The position numbers and the translations under genes are program-made. A stretch of 64,000 nt of DNA from an uncultured Clostridium sp. (GTDB lineage: Bacteria; Bacillota; Clostridia; TANB77; CAG-508), in contig USDL01000003.1 in NCBI GenBank assembly GCA_900553365.1, positions 24,926-88,925 on the forward strand. Direction: 5' to 3'. How positions within the stretch are numbered: the stretch's first letter is position 1; each line of letters starts with the position of its first letter. Positions 56,564-64,000 of the stretch are shown one piece after another. Under the pieces are notes generated by a model. The model saw only the letters and a program-made list of their open reading frames with translations. It did not search any database and was not told where the DNA came from.

Positions 56564-57523
56564 TTATCTATTATATCCTGTTTTGTTTATTATTTTGTTA
56601 CTAATTTCTTTTACTGTTTCAGTTGGGATATAGTTTTCTTTACCAAATAATTCTTGGTGAAGTTCTATTACGTTTTTTTCTAGGTTTACAGGTGGTCCAT
56701 ACCATACTCCACCTAACATTATTCCTTTTGTCTCATAAGGCCAACCCTGGCTCTCAACTATTGAATAAGAATATATCTTTGGTACTAGTGCAAGTATATC
56801 TGTTGCACTTATATTTGTATATACTTCTGGTAATAGCTTGTCTACTAATCTATTTAATTCTGTTACATTCATAGTTTTTGCTTTTTCAAATACGGCCATT
56901 ACTACAGTTCTCATTCTTTCTGTTCTCTTGTAGTCATTATCAATTTTTCTTATTCTTCCATAAGCTAATGCTTGCTCTCCGTCTAATAGATATGTGCCAC
57001 CCCCAGGTATTCTAGGTATTGATCTTGCTTCATCATCTGTTACTGTTAAAGTTACTCCTCCTATTGCGTCTATTATATCTTTTGTTGCAGTAAAGTTTAC
57101 TGTTGCAAATTCTGTTATATCCAAATCCAAGTTTGTGTTTAATGTACTCATTGAAAGTGCTGGTCCGCCAAAAGCATACGCATGGTTTACTTTGTCTAAG
57201 CCTCTTCCTGGTATGTTTAAATATGTGTCTCTGTATACTGATACTAGTTTTATTTCTTTTGTATCGTGATTTATACTTGCAATCATTATACAATCGCTTC
57301 TGCTACCTGAATATGTATTCTCCCTAGTATCTATACCAAATATAGCTATATTTCTATATCCACTTAATGTTTCTTCTATGCCTGTATTTACTTCTATTTC
57401 TTCTTTTGGTATATCTACATAATTGATTTTATTTAATTTATTAAGTACAAAAAAAGCTATAATTGCTACTAACACAATTATTACAATTAAAATTATAAGA
57501 AATACTTTTAAAAATTTTTTCAT
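56564..57523 (-). CDS. LytR-CpsA-Psr (LCP) family ligase
   Basis: 319 residues: a short basic N-terminus, one membrane helix (about 5-28), then the LCP domain with GIDTREN, SRSDCIMIASIN, VSVYRDTYLNIPG, GLDKVNHAYAFGGP and RIRKIDNDYKRTERMR. LCP enzymes attach polymers to peptidoglycan. First gene of the cluster. Confidence 0.95.
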   Translation of the reverse strand: MKKFLKVFLIILIVIIVLVAIIAFFVLNKLNKINYVDIPKEEIEVNTGIEETLSGYRNIAIFGIDTRENTYSGSRSDCIMIASINHDTKEIKLVSVYRDTYLNIPGRGLDKVNHAYAFGGPALSMSTLNTNLDLDITEFATVNFTATKDIIDAIGGVTLTVTDDEARSIPRIPGGGTYLLDGEQALAYGRIRKIDNDYKRTERMRTVVMAVFEKAKTMNVTELNRLVDKLLPEVYTNISATDILALVPKIYSYSIVESQGWPYETKGIMLGGVWYGPPVNLEKNVIELHQELFGKENYIPTETVKEISNKIINKTGYNR

Positions 57524-57563
57524 ATTTTCCCTCGACTTTTTCCACTAAAATATTTACAAATAC

Positions 57564-57592
57564 ATTATATATTTATGTTATATTAATGTCAA
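57564..57592 (-). promoter_or_regulatory. consensus promoter of the exopolysaccharide operon
   Basis: On the minus strand a perfect TTGACA (57592-57587), a 17-base spacer and a perfect TATAAT (57569-57564) lie about 40 bases before the LCP start. Confidence 0.9.
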
Positions 57593-57653
57593 TATTTTTT
57601 TCTAAAATACATTATTTTCCACTTGTTTGCGTAAGAGACGAGCAAAGCATAGC

Positions 57654-57682
57654 TTGACTTGATTTTGAATATATTGTATAAT
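57654..57682 (+). promoter_or_regulatory. promoter of the acyl-CoA synthetase gene
   Basis: TTGACT (57654-57659), 17 bases and TATAAT (57677-57682), divergent from the exopolysaccharide promoter. Confidence 0.85.
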
Positions 57683-57737
57683 AGTTTTCAAAATTAATTA
57701 TTTTAGTTTGATAAAATTTAAGGGAGATTTATTTCGA

Positions 57738-59450
57738 ATGAAAAAAAATATACAAAAATTCAATAATATTAAGGAGATAATATATCACTCAGCTAGTACA
57801 TATTCTAATAATATTGCTTTTACAGTTAAGAACAAAAATGGAAATAAAGTTGATTATATCAACCATACTTATACTGATTTATTAAATGATATAAATTGTT
57901 TTGGCTCTGCTTTATATAAGCTAGGTCTAAAAGATAAAAGAGTTGCTGTTGTTGGTCATAATAGTTATGAATGGGCTGTTGCACACCTTAGTAATTTGTT
58001 AGGTGGCATAGTTTCCGTTCCTTTGGATAAAGGTTTGCAATTAGGCGAGCTTGAAAATTCATTAATTCGAAGCCAAGTTCAAGCCGTTGTTTTTGATGAT
58101 AAATTAAAAGATATAATGCTTGAAATAAAAGAGAACAGCAAAACTAATATTAAATTCTTTATTTGCATTAGCAAAACTCAAGATTTTCTATATTTTTATG
58201 ATTTACTTTTAGACGGCAAAGAAATTTTGGGAAATGGTAATACAGAATATGTTGAACATAAAATTGATTCAAAGAAAATGAGTATATTGCTTTTTACCTC
58301 TGGAACAACATCAAAATCAAAAGCTGTAATGCTAAATCAATATGGAATTGCCACAAATGTATATGATATGCTACTGGTAGAAAGCTTTTACAGTACTGAT
58401 GTAAATATTGCATTTCTTCCATATCATCATATTTTTGGTTCAACTGGGATGATAGTAATGCTAGCTTCTGGTGTAAAAACAGTTTTTCCTGATGGTTTAA
58501 AGTATATACAAAAAAATTTAGTTGAATATAAGGTTTCAGTATTTGTTGGTGTTCCCGTTCTTATTGATAAGATGTATTCAACAATATTAAAAGAAGTAAA
58601 AAAGCAAGGTAAAGACAAACTTGTAAACTTTATGCTACACCTTAGTAATATACTTATGAAATTGCATATAGATATAAGAAGAACTTTATTTAAACAGCTA
58701 ATTAATGCACTTGGTGGAAATATGCGTTTTATAATTTCTGGTGGTGCTCCTTTAGATAAGAAAGTTGCAAAATGGTTTAATGATATTGGAATACACCTAG
58801 TTCAAGGATATGGTTTAACTGAAACATCCCCTGTTATTGCAGCTGAAAATGATACTTCAGTTAGGTATGGATCTGTTGGTAAAGCTATGGGAAGTTTAAA
58901 CATTAAGATTCAAAATAAAGATAAAGAAGGTATGGGAGAAATTTTGATCAAAGGTCCTAATGTAATGCTTGGATATTATAATGAACCAGAACTAACAAAA
59001 GAAGTTTTAAAAAATGGTTGGTTCCATACAGGAGACCTAGGTTTTATTGATAAAGACGGCTTCTTATTTATAACTGGTAGAAAAAAAGATTTAATTGTTC
59101 TTAAAAATGGTAAAAAAGTTTTTCCTGAAGAGCTTGAATTATTAATAAATAGATTAGATTTTGTTGAAGAATCTTTCGTTTATGGTCTTCCAAGTAAAGA
59201 AGATAAAAATGATGTTAAAGTTGCAGTAGAAGTTGTATTAAATGAAAAAAACATAAAAGAAAAATACCCAAATATAGCTGAAAATGAAATTCATGACATT
59301 ATTTGGAATGAAATTAAAGAAATAAATAAAACATTACCAATGTATAAATACATTAAACATTTAGAGTTAAGCAAAGAACCACTAATCAAAACTACTACAA
59401 ATAAAATTAAAAGAAAAGAAGAATTGAAAAAAGTTTTAGGAGAGCAATAA
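57738..59450 (+). CDS. AMP-dependent long-chain acyl-CoA synthetase
   Basis: 570 residues. Motifs LLFTSGTTSKSKAV (AMP binding), GYGLTETSPV, GWFHTGDLGF and GRKKDLIVLKNGKKVFPEE are complete. It activates fatty acids, probably of long chain. The ATG at 57738 (GGGAG 11 bases upstream) is preferred to an upstream TTG without a ribosome binding site. Confidence 0.94.
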   Translation: MKKNIQKFNNIKEIIYHSASTYSNNIAFTVKNKNGNKVDYINHTYTDLLNDINCFGSALYKLGLKDKRVAVVGHNSYEWAVAHLSNLLGGIVSVPLDKGLQLGELENSLIRSQVQAVVFDDKLKDIMLEIKENSKTNIKFFICISKTQDFLYFYDLLLDGKEILGNGNTEYVEHKIDSKKMSILLFTSGTTSKSKAVMLNQYGIATNVYDMLLVESFYSTDVNIAFLPYHHIFGSTGMIVMLASGVKTVFPDGLKYIQKNLVEYKVSVFVGVPVLIDKMYSTILKEVKKQGKDKLVNFMLHLSNILMKLHIDIRRTLFKQLINALGGNMRFIISGGAPLDKKVAKWFNDIGIHLVQGYGLTETSPVIAAENDTSVRYGSVGKAMGSLNIKIQNKDKEGMGEILIKGPNVMLGYYNEPELTKEVLKNGWFHTGDLGFIDKDGFLFITGRKKDLIVLKNGKKVFPEELELLINRLDFVEESFVYGLPSKEDKNDVKVAVEVVLNEKNIKEKYPNIAENEIHDIIWNEIKEINKTLPMYKYIKHLELSKEPLIKTTTNKIKRKEELKKVLGEQ

Positions 59451-59463
59451 AAGCTCCCCTATT

Positions 59464-60054
59464 TTATTTTTTTAATACAACTCTAAAATCCACATTTTCC
59501 AACTTTGGATTCCAATATTTCAAAGCAGATAAACCTTTATCTATTGTCATTATAATTGTCAAACAAATTAATATTATCCAAATATTCTTATTTGAAAAAT
59601 GTTTTCTTATTGTTTTTGTAAATGTTTGAAGTCTAGGATAAATCACTTTCATAAAGAAAATGCCAGCTAGTCCAAAAAACAATGAAAAAATTAGGCATAT
59701 TCTACCATTTATATTTAAAAAATAATCTGTATAATCCCACCATCTCAAATGAAATAATACTTCTAAAAATACAGAAGCAATATATTCAAGAACTGTGGCA
59801 ATTATAGTTATAATACCATATATTGCAAATACATTCTTAATCTTTTTCTTTTCAATCCATTCAATAATTAAAACCATTGCAACAGCCCCATATCCATAAA
59901 TAGGACAAATAGGGCCATGCAGAAATCCTCTATCTACATAAGTTCCATACACACTAAATGCATACGCAACTTCTAAAAACCAGCCAAGAAAACTACTTAT
60001 GAAAAAATATATAAATAAATCTTGAATTTTTATTAAAAGCTCCTTCTTTTCCAT
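59464..60054 (-). CDS. CmpB/COG4905-like membrane protein (putative ABC transporter permease)
   Basis: 196 residues, about five membrane spans. FISSFLGWFLEVAYAF and RGFLHGPICPIYGYG are characteristic of this family of unknown function. No ATPase gene lies nearby. Confidence 0.82.
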   Translation of the reverse strand: MEKKELLIKIQDLFIYFFISSFLGWFLEVAYAFSVYGTYVDRGFLHGPICPIYGYGAVAMVLIIEWIEKKKIKNVFAIYGIITIIATVLEYIASVFLEVLFHLRWWDYTDYFLNINGRICLIFSLFFGLAGIFFMKVIYPRLQTFTKTIRKHFSNKNIWIILICLTIIMTIDKGLSALKYWNPKLENVDFRVVLKK

Positions 60055-60173
60055 ATTTCTATCACCTTTTCTTTAATACTATACCATAAAAAGAATTAAT
60101 TGGCAATGTTTTTTTAGCTTTCTATCTGTTATAATTGGTTTTAAAAATAATATATTTGTATTAGGTGATTTTT

Positions 60174-60673
60174 ATGAGAATATTGCTTGTTAGGAGAAAT
60201 CATCTTTGGTTTTTTCTACTTTTTTTAATTTCTATTTTTTCTATGCTTGTTAGAAATATGATTTGCTTTGCCAAAGAGGAAAAACAGAATACTCAAAATA
60301 ATTTACTTAATTATATTTTTAATAATACTGAAAAAAAGGTATACCTTACCTTTGATGATGGACATTTTATTGCAAACCATGGTTATAATCATAATAACAA
60401 GCTATTATATAAAAATGATGAAAGCTTTTTAAATGAAATTTTAGATACAGATAAAGAAATTGCAAAAGCAGTTGGTGTAGATAATTATACTTCACATATT
60501 TTTCGCTTTCCAAATGGATTTTGTGCTCCACTTTATAAATCTCAAAAGAAGATGTAAACAATACTTATGATGTTTTAAAAGAATCTATTGATTACCTAAA
60601 ATCACAAGATTATGAATTTGGAAATTTTTATGATTTTGTTTCTAAAGAAGATTTAATGGGGTTAAATAAATAA
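60174..60673 (+). pseudogene. decayed peptidoglycan/polysaccharide deacetylase
   Basis: Pieces of a membrane-anchored NodB-type deacetylase remain in order: a signal anchor, YLTFDDG, HFIANHGYNHNNKLLYKNDES, FRFPNGFCAPLYKSQKK, and in another frame DVNNTYDVLKESIDYLKSQD with FYDFV. About 50 residues are missing between TFDDG and HFIANH. About 45, including the LMHDT motif, are missing after SQKK. These are deletions, not CGG events; no CGG is present. The ribosome binding site (AGGTGA) and terminator are still intact. Confidence 0.85.
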
Positions 60674-60690
60674 CCCCATTTAGTTTTTTA
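60655..60690. terminator. bidirectional terminator
   Basis: AATGGGGTTA pairs perfectly with TAACCCCATT around a 6-base loop, followed by a T-run, between the pseudogene and the convergent permease gene. Confidence 0.88.
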
Positions 60691-60691
60691 T

Positions 60692-62131
60692 TTATTTTAC
60701 ACTGGCTGTTTCTTCTATTACAGTTTTTCCAGCCTGTTCCTCTATTTGTTTTCTTTCTTTTCTTTTAAAATTGATACTTAAAGCAAGATTTAATAATATT
60801 CCAAATACTGCTGCACCTGCTACACAAGGTACATTTAATCCAAAGAAAGGTATATTTCCGCCAAATGCATATTGCCCGCCAACTCCAATAATCATTATTG
60901 TTGCAATTACTGCTATATTCTTTGAGCTAAACATATCAACTTTCTTATCTATCATTATTGCCATACCTTGTGCTGCTATTGCTCCAAAAAGGAATATCTC
61001 AAGTCCACCAATAACTGCGGTTGGTAAAGAGTATATTATATTTATAAGAGGAGTAAAACATGCTACTACCATTGCTATAATTGCTGCTCCAATTAAAACT
61101 GAAGTTGAGAAAACCTTTGTAATTGCCATTGCACTTATATTTTCTCCATAATTTGTACCTGCTGGACCTCCAACAAAAGCTGAAACCATGTCTCCTATTC
61201 CATCTCCAATTAGGTTTAATCCTAATTTATCTGCTAAATTATATCTCTTAGAAGATTTTTTCTTTTTTGCTAAATCATTTATATAAATATCTAATTGATA
61301 GATATGTGCTGTAGACTCTGGTATTGTTGCTATAGCAATAGGCATAATTGCCGCTACTGCAAGCCATGAAGGTTTTGGCAATGTAAATATTGGAAGTGCA
61401 AATATTCCTGATGATGCAGTTTCTGGAAGTACTCTAAACAAATCTATTCCAGTAGTTAGTTTAATAATTAATGCAACTACACAACCTAATATCGGTCCAA
61501 ACAATATTGGAAGTTGCCCCCACACACCTTTTAAATATACTGAGAAAAATATTGTTGAAAGAAGTGTAACTAGTGATACAACCCATGCCAAATTTGTTGC
61601 AAGAGTAATTTGGCTATCTAATACAGCACCTGCACTTGCAAGAGAACAAGCATCTGTTAAAGCATTACCTGCTAAGGTTAAACCTATTATAATTGCAACT
61701 GGACCCGTAATTGTTGCTGGAAGTACTTTTTCAATGGCATTTCTTCCAAATTTTTTTACTATAAATCCTGCTATAATTGATACAAAGCCAGACATTATTA
61801 TTCCAAATTGTGCTACTGCAATTTTCTCATTAAGTGTACTATTTGCTAAACTTTCAGATGCCATAAGGCTTCCTATGGCTGTTACATAAGAAAAACTTGA
61901 GCCATAATATAATGGAATTTCTCTTTTGGTAATTAATATAAAGCATATTGTTGCAAGTCCACTCGCAAATATTGTTGTTGATATGTGGAACCCTGTAATT
62001 AAAGCAACTGCAACTGTTGCTGGAAACATTACTATAACTTGCTGTATTGCATATAATAGCAATTTCCAAAACTGTGGTCTTTCATCTGGTAAATAACCTA
62101 TTGTTTCTTTTTTTTCTTTTCTTTTTTTCAT
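60692..62131 (-). CDS. uraA: uracil/xanthine permease (NCS2 family)
   Basis: 479 residues with 14 membrane segments. PATITGPVAIIIGLTLAG, AIMPIAIATIPESTAHIYQL and GGPAGTNYGENISAMAITKV carry the family's substrate-binding Glu residues. Most like UraA/PyrP uracil transporters, but xanthine cannot be excluded. AGGGGGAG precedes the start. A leader ORF and terminator upstream suggest attenuation. Confidence 0.92.
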   Translation of the reverse strand: MKKRKEKKETIGYLPDERPQFWKLLLYAIQQVIVMFPATVAVALITGFHISTTIFASGLATICFILITKREIPLYYGSSFSYVTAIGSLMASESLANSTLNEKIAVAQFGIIMSGFVSIIAGFIVKKFGRNAIEKVLPATITGPVAIIIGLTLAGNALTDACSLASAGAVLDSQITLATNLAWVVSLVTLLSTIFFSVYLKGVWGQLPILFGPILGCVVALIIKLTTGIDLFRVLPETASSGIFALPIFTLPKPSWLAVAAIMPIAIATIPESTAHIYQLDIYINDLAKKKKSSKRYNLADKLGLNLIGDGIGDMVSAFVGGPAGTNYGENISAMAITKVFSTSVLIGAAIIAMVVACFTPLINIIYSLPTAVIGGLEIFLFGAIAAQGMAIMIDKKVDMFSSKNIAVIATIMIIGVGGQYAFGGNIPFFGLNVPCVAGAAVFGILLNLALSINFKRKERKQIEEQAGKTVIEETASVK

Positions 62132-62188
62132 AAAAAGACTCCCCCTTTTTTCTTATTTCGTTGGCTTAAATACTCATTTTTGCCCAAC

Positions 62189-62216
62189 AAAAAAACACTA
62201 ATGAAATTAGTGTTTT
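62189..62216 (-). terminator. intrinsic terminator in the permease leader
   Basis: An 11-bp perfect stem (AAAACACTAAT with ATTAGTGTTTT), a 3-base loop and seven U in the minus-strand RNA. It lies about 60 bases before the permease start, so it can attenuate the permease gene or end a short leader transcript. Confidence 0.82.
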
Positions 62217-62313
62217 AAAAATTATTTGATTGTGAATAAAAATAAGAAATAAATGAATATTTGTTATTCATCTTGGCAAGATTTTTAAATTTTCTAAATC
62301 TCTTTCTTATCAT
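62215..62313 (-). CDS. 32-residue leader ORF upstream of the permease
   Basis: The frame begins MIRKRFRKFKNLAKMNNKYS, is basic and aromatic, has GCAGGGTG upstream as a weak ribosome binding site, and its stop codon overlaps the first arm of the terminator. Ribosome position on this ORF could therefore affect termination. It could also be non-coding leader. Confidence 0.4.
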   Translation of the reverse strand: MIRKRFRKFKNLAKMNNKYSFISYFYSQSNNF

Positions 62314-62332
62314 TTTTTTCACCCTGCGGAAT

Positions 62333-62361
62333 ATAATACCATATTTTATTTTATAATGCAA
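62333..62361 (-). promoter_or_regulatory. promoter of the permease leader
   Basis: On the minus strand TTGCAT (62361-62356), 17 bases and TATTAT (62338-62333). It lies just after the stop codon of the upstream radical SAM gene. Confidence 0.65.
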
Positions 62362-62369
62362 TACTAAAT

Positions 62370-63272
62370 TTAAAAATTTTTAATATTTTTTTCAAAATCT
62401 GGCACATACTCCTCTTCATGCTCTCCTAGTTCTTGTATATATCCATTATCTAAATTTAATGAATATAAGAAATTCTCAATTTCTTCATATTCTTCTTTTG
62501 TAAGTTTTCTATTAAGCTCTGGGAAATCTTTTGCTCTGTGGGTTGGAAAATATTGTGCCATCACACTTACAAAAACCTTGTTATCTATATTATCATTTAT
62601 CCATTTTAATACATCCTTTGAATTTTGTAAGTTATTTGGTAGTACTAAATGTCTAATTATTACGCCCTTTTTCATTATTCCATTTTCATCTAAAACAGGT
62701 GCCCCTACTTGATTATACATCTCTTTTATTGCTTCTGTTGCATTTTCAAAATAGTTTTTAATTCCAGAGTATTTAAAAGCTAAATCATTATCATAATATT
62801 TTAAATCTGGCAAATATATATCAATATATCCATTTAACTTTTTTATTGTTTCTACATTTTCATATCCATTGGTATTATACACTATTGGAATATTAAGACC
62901 TTTTTTTCTTGCAATTTTAATAGCTTCAATTATATGATATATGTACATTGTTGGGGTAACTAAATTAATGTTTTCCACTTTTTTATTTTGCTGCTCAATA
63001 AAAATATCTGCAAGCTCCTCTATGCTTATTTCTCTTCCAAGCCCTTGTTGACTAATCTTATAATTCTGGCAAAACACACACTTTAAATTACAATTTGAAA
63101 AAAATACTGTGCCTGAGCCGTTTGTTCCACTTATACATGGCTCTTCAAAGTTGTGAACAGATGCAAGAGCTATTTTTACCTTATCAGTTGCTTTGCATCT
63201 TCCAATTTTTCCTTCTAATCTATTTACTTTACAATTATGTGGGCATATCTCACATTTTTCTATACTACTCAT
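62370..63272 (-). CDS. radical SAM protein, PflA-like (COG1313)
   Basis: 300 residues. An N-terminal Cys cluster (CEICPHNCKVN, GRCKA) precedes the radical SAM motif SNCNLKCVFCQNY. This is the COG1313 family of pyruvate formate-lyase activase-like enzymes; substrate unknown. It follows the flavin reductase gene by 17 bases when that gene is read with its CGG recoding. Confidence 0.9.
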   Translation of the reverse strand: MSSIEKCEICPHNCKVNRLEGKIGRCKATDKVKIALASVHNFEEPCISGTNGSGTVFFSNCNLKCVFCQNYKISQQGLGREISIEELADIFIEQQNKKVENINLVTPTMYIYHIIEAIKIARKKGLNIPIVYNTNGYENVETIKKLNGYIDIYLPDLKYYDNDLAFKYSGIKNYFENATEAIKEMYNQVGAPVLDENGIMKKGVIIRHLVLPNNLQNSKDVLKWINDNIDNKVFVSVMAQYFPTHRAKDFPELNRKLTKEEYEEIENFLYSLNLDNGYIQELGEHEEEYVPDFEKNIKNF

Positions 63273-63289
63273 TTTTTTGTTCCTTTATA

Positions 63290-63854
63290 TTATTTCTTTT
63301 TTCTAACTGAATATCCGGAAAGTTCCAACCTGTTTTCCCATTTCAAAATACTTGCCATTTGCATAAGCTATTAAATTACATTTTGTTATATCAAAACTTC
63401 CGTTTTTATCTATATACTTTTCATCTGCATCTATTGATAAAACATCTGCTATGAACATATCATGTGAACCCAAATGTCTAACTTCCTTTACCTTACATTC
63501 AATAGTTACAGGGCTTTCCTCTATACCTGGACATTTTATGTGATTTAATTTTTGCTTTGTTAACTTCATTTCTTTGAACTTATCAACATTTTTACCTGAT
63601 TTTACTCCGCACCAGTCTGTTGCAAAAGCTAAGGATGAATTTGTTAAATTAATTGCAAATTCTCCTGTTTTTTCTATTATATCATGCGAATATCTTTCAG
63701 GTCTAACTGAAATATATACTTGTGCAGGATTGGTATTTAAAATACCAGTCCATGCAACAGTTATAATATTAGAATTATCCATATCGCCTAAACTTACCAT
63801 TACAGCAGGAATTGGATATATAAATGTTCCCGCTTTCCATTCAACTTTTCCCAT
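63290..63854 (-). CDS. flavin reductase family protein, with CGG +1 site
   Basis: 187 residues after recoding. FMN-binding fold: YPIPAVMVSLGDMDNSNIIT, SVRPERYSHDII, EFAINLTNSSLAFATDWCG. In-frame CGG at 63317-63315; read as Arg the protein ends GTFRIFS. Skipping the C gives VGTFGYSVRKKK, matching the usual GxFGxSVxKK end of the family. The stop then falls at 63290. Confidence 0.9.
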
Positions 63855-63866
63855 AAAACTCTCCCT

Positions 63867-64000
63867 TTATTTTACTATTACAAGCTCATTATCTTTGCAA
63901 TCTATTGTTACTTTTTCTTTTGGTAAAATAGTTTGTTTTATAATTTCTCTTGCAATTAATGTTTCAACTTTCTTTTGTACAAAACGTTTTAATGGTCTTG
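63867..64000 (-). CDS. clpB: C-terminal end of ClpB chaperone (partial)
   Basis: Only the last 44 codons are visible. RPLKRFVQKKVETLIAREII is the typical ClpB C-terminal (D2-small) domain, followed by a short beta tail ending LVIVK. It lies 12 bases upstream of the flavin reductase gene. Confidence 0.8.
   Translation of the reverse strand, partial: RPLKRFVQKKVETLIAREIIKQTILPKEKVTIDCKDNELVIVK

Noticed and set aside
53441..57523. Recent horizontal transfer of the exopolysaccharide cluster
   Set aside because: No mobile elements, repeats or att sites, base composition looks like the rest, and the cluster carries the same CGG recoding, which argues that it has long resided in this lineage.
9246..63317. 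Sequencing or assembly error as the cause of the nine frameshifts
   Set aside because: Random errors would not all insert C exactly before an in-frame GGT/GGA codon while leaving no other single-base shift in about 55 genes; no common flanking motif suggests methylation-driven errors. Raw reads are still needed to close this.
9246..63317. Simple reassignment of CGG to another amino acid
   Set aside because: Reading CGG as any three-base codon leaves the downstream frame wrong at all nine sites; only a +1 shift restores the families.

Overview
This 64 kb window is from a very AT-rich, low-GC Gram-positive chromosome. Spore genes (spoIVA; spoVAC, spoVAD and spoVAE; a Spo0A-type regulator; a PdaB-like deacetylase), a PASTA kinase/PP2C pair, LexA and many GGAGG ribosome binding sites point to a spore-forming member of the Clostridia, most like uncultured gut lineages. 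This assignment rests on gene content only. No rRNA, tRNA, insertion sequence or CRISPR array was seen.

The outstanding observation concerns the codon CGG. I located every CGG trinucleotide on the coding strand of every real gene. About 70 lie out of frame (for example AGC GGA). Nine lie in frame, and all nine sit exactly where the protein leaves its family unless the C is skipped and reading resumes at GGT or GGA (glycine). The sites are 9246 (EEP nuclease), 21472 (UPF0182), 27322 (rlmN), 38147 and 38280 (both in spoVAE), 45235 (GT2/GT-D glycosyltransferase), 48236 (FrhB-like), 52844 (PglC-like) and 63317 (flavin reductase). Skipping the C restores family motifs, normal lengths and normal gene junctions. 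No in-frame CGG is read as arginine. The likely reading is a genome-wide +1 recoding signal, CGGN decoded as one glycine, rather than nine independent mutations.

Layout. 1-1.1 kb: small membrane proteins and a TauE/SafE exporter split into two half genes. 1.3-5.4 kb: HTH regulators, a deacetylase, and a signalling island with a Spo0A-like response regulator, a 15-residue peptide gene with its own terminator, and an AgrC-like histidine kinase. 5.4-13.5 kb: tail-less FtsZ, SpoIVA, LexA, an EEP-family nuclease/phosphatase and SMC. 13.8-18.7 kb: a pilin-like BspA surface protein, an HTH regulator, an NfeD/SPFH pair and a bactofilin-like membrane protein. 18.8-27.4 kb: Rpe, UPF0182, FtsY, and rlmN-prpC-prkC.

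27.5-36.0 kb is one type IV pilus operon (pilMN fusion, pilO, a PilP-like gene, pilA, pilD, minor pilin, pilB, pilT, pilC). Its promoter shares an upstream element with the BspA-pilin gene. 36.2-38.4 kb holds a dodecin gene and spoVACDE. 38.4-57.5 kb is a single-strand capsule or exopolysaccharide cluster driven by a perfect TTGACA-17-TATAAT promoter. It has an LCP ligase, a set resembling the bacillosamine pathway (PglF, aminotransferase, PglD and PglC types), glycosyltransferases, flippase, polymerases, pyruvyl transferase and a CpsBCD phosphoregulatory module. 57.7-64 kb: an acyl-CoA synthetase, a CmpB-like membrane protein, a decayed deacetylase pseudogene, a uracil permease with a leader ORF and terminator, a radical SAM protein, a flavin reductase and the end of clpB.
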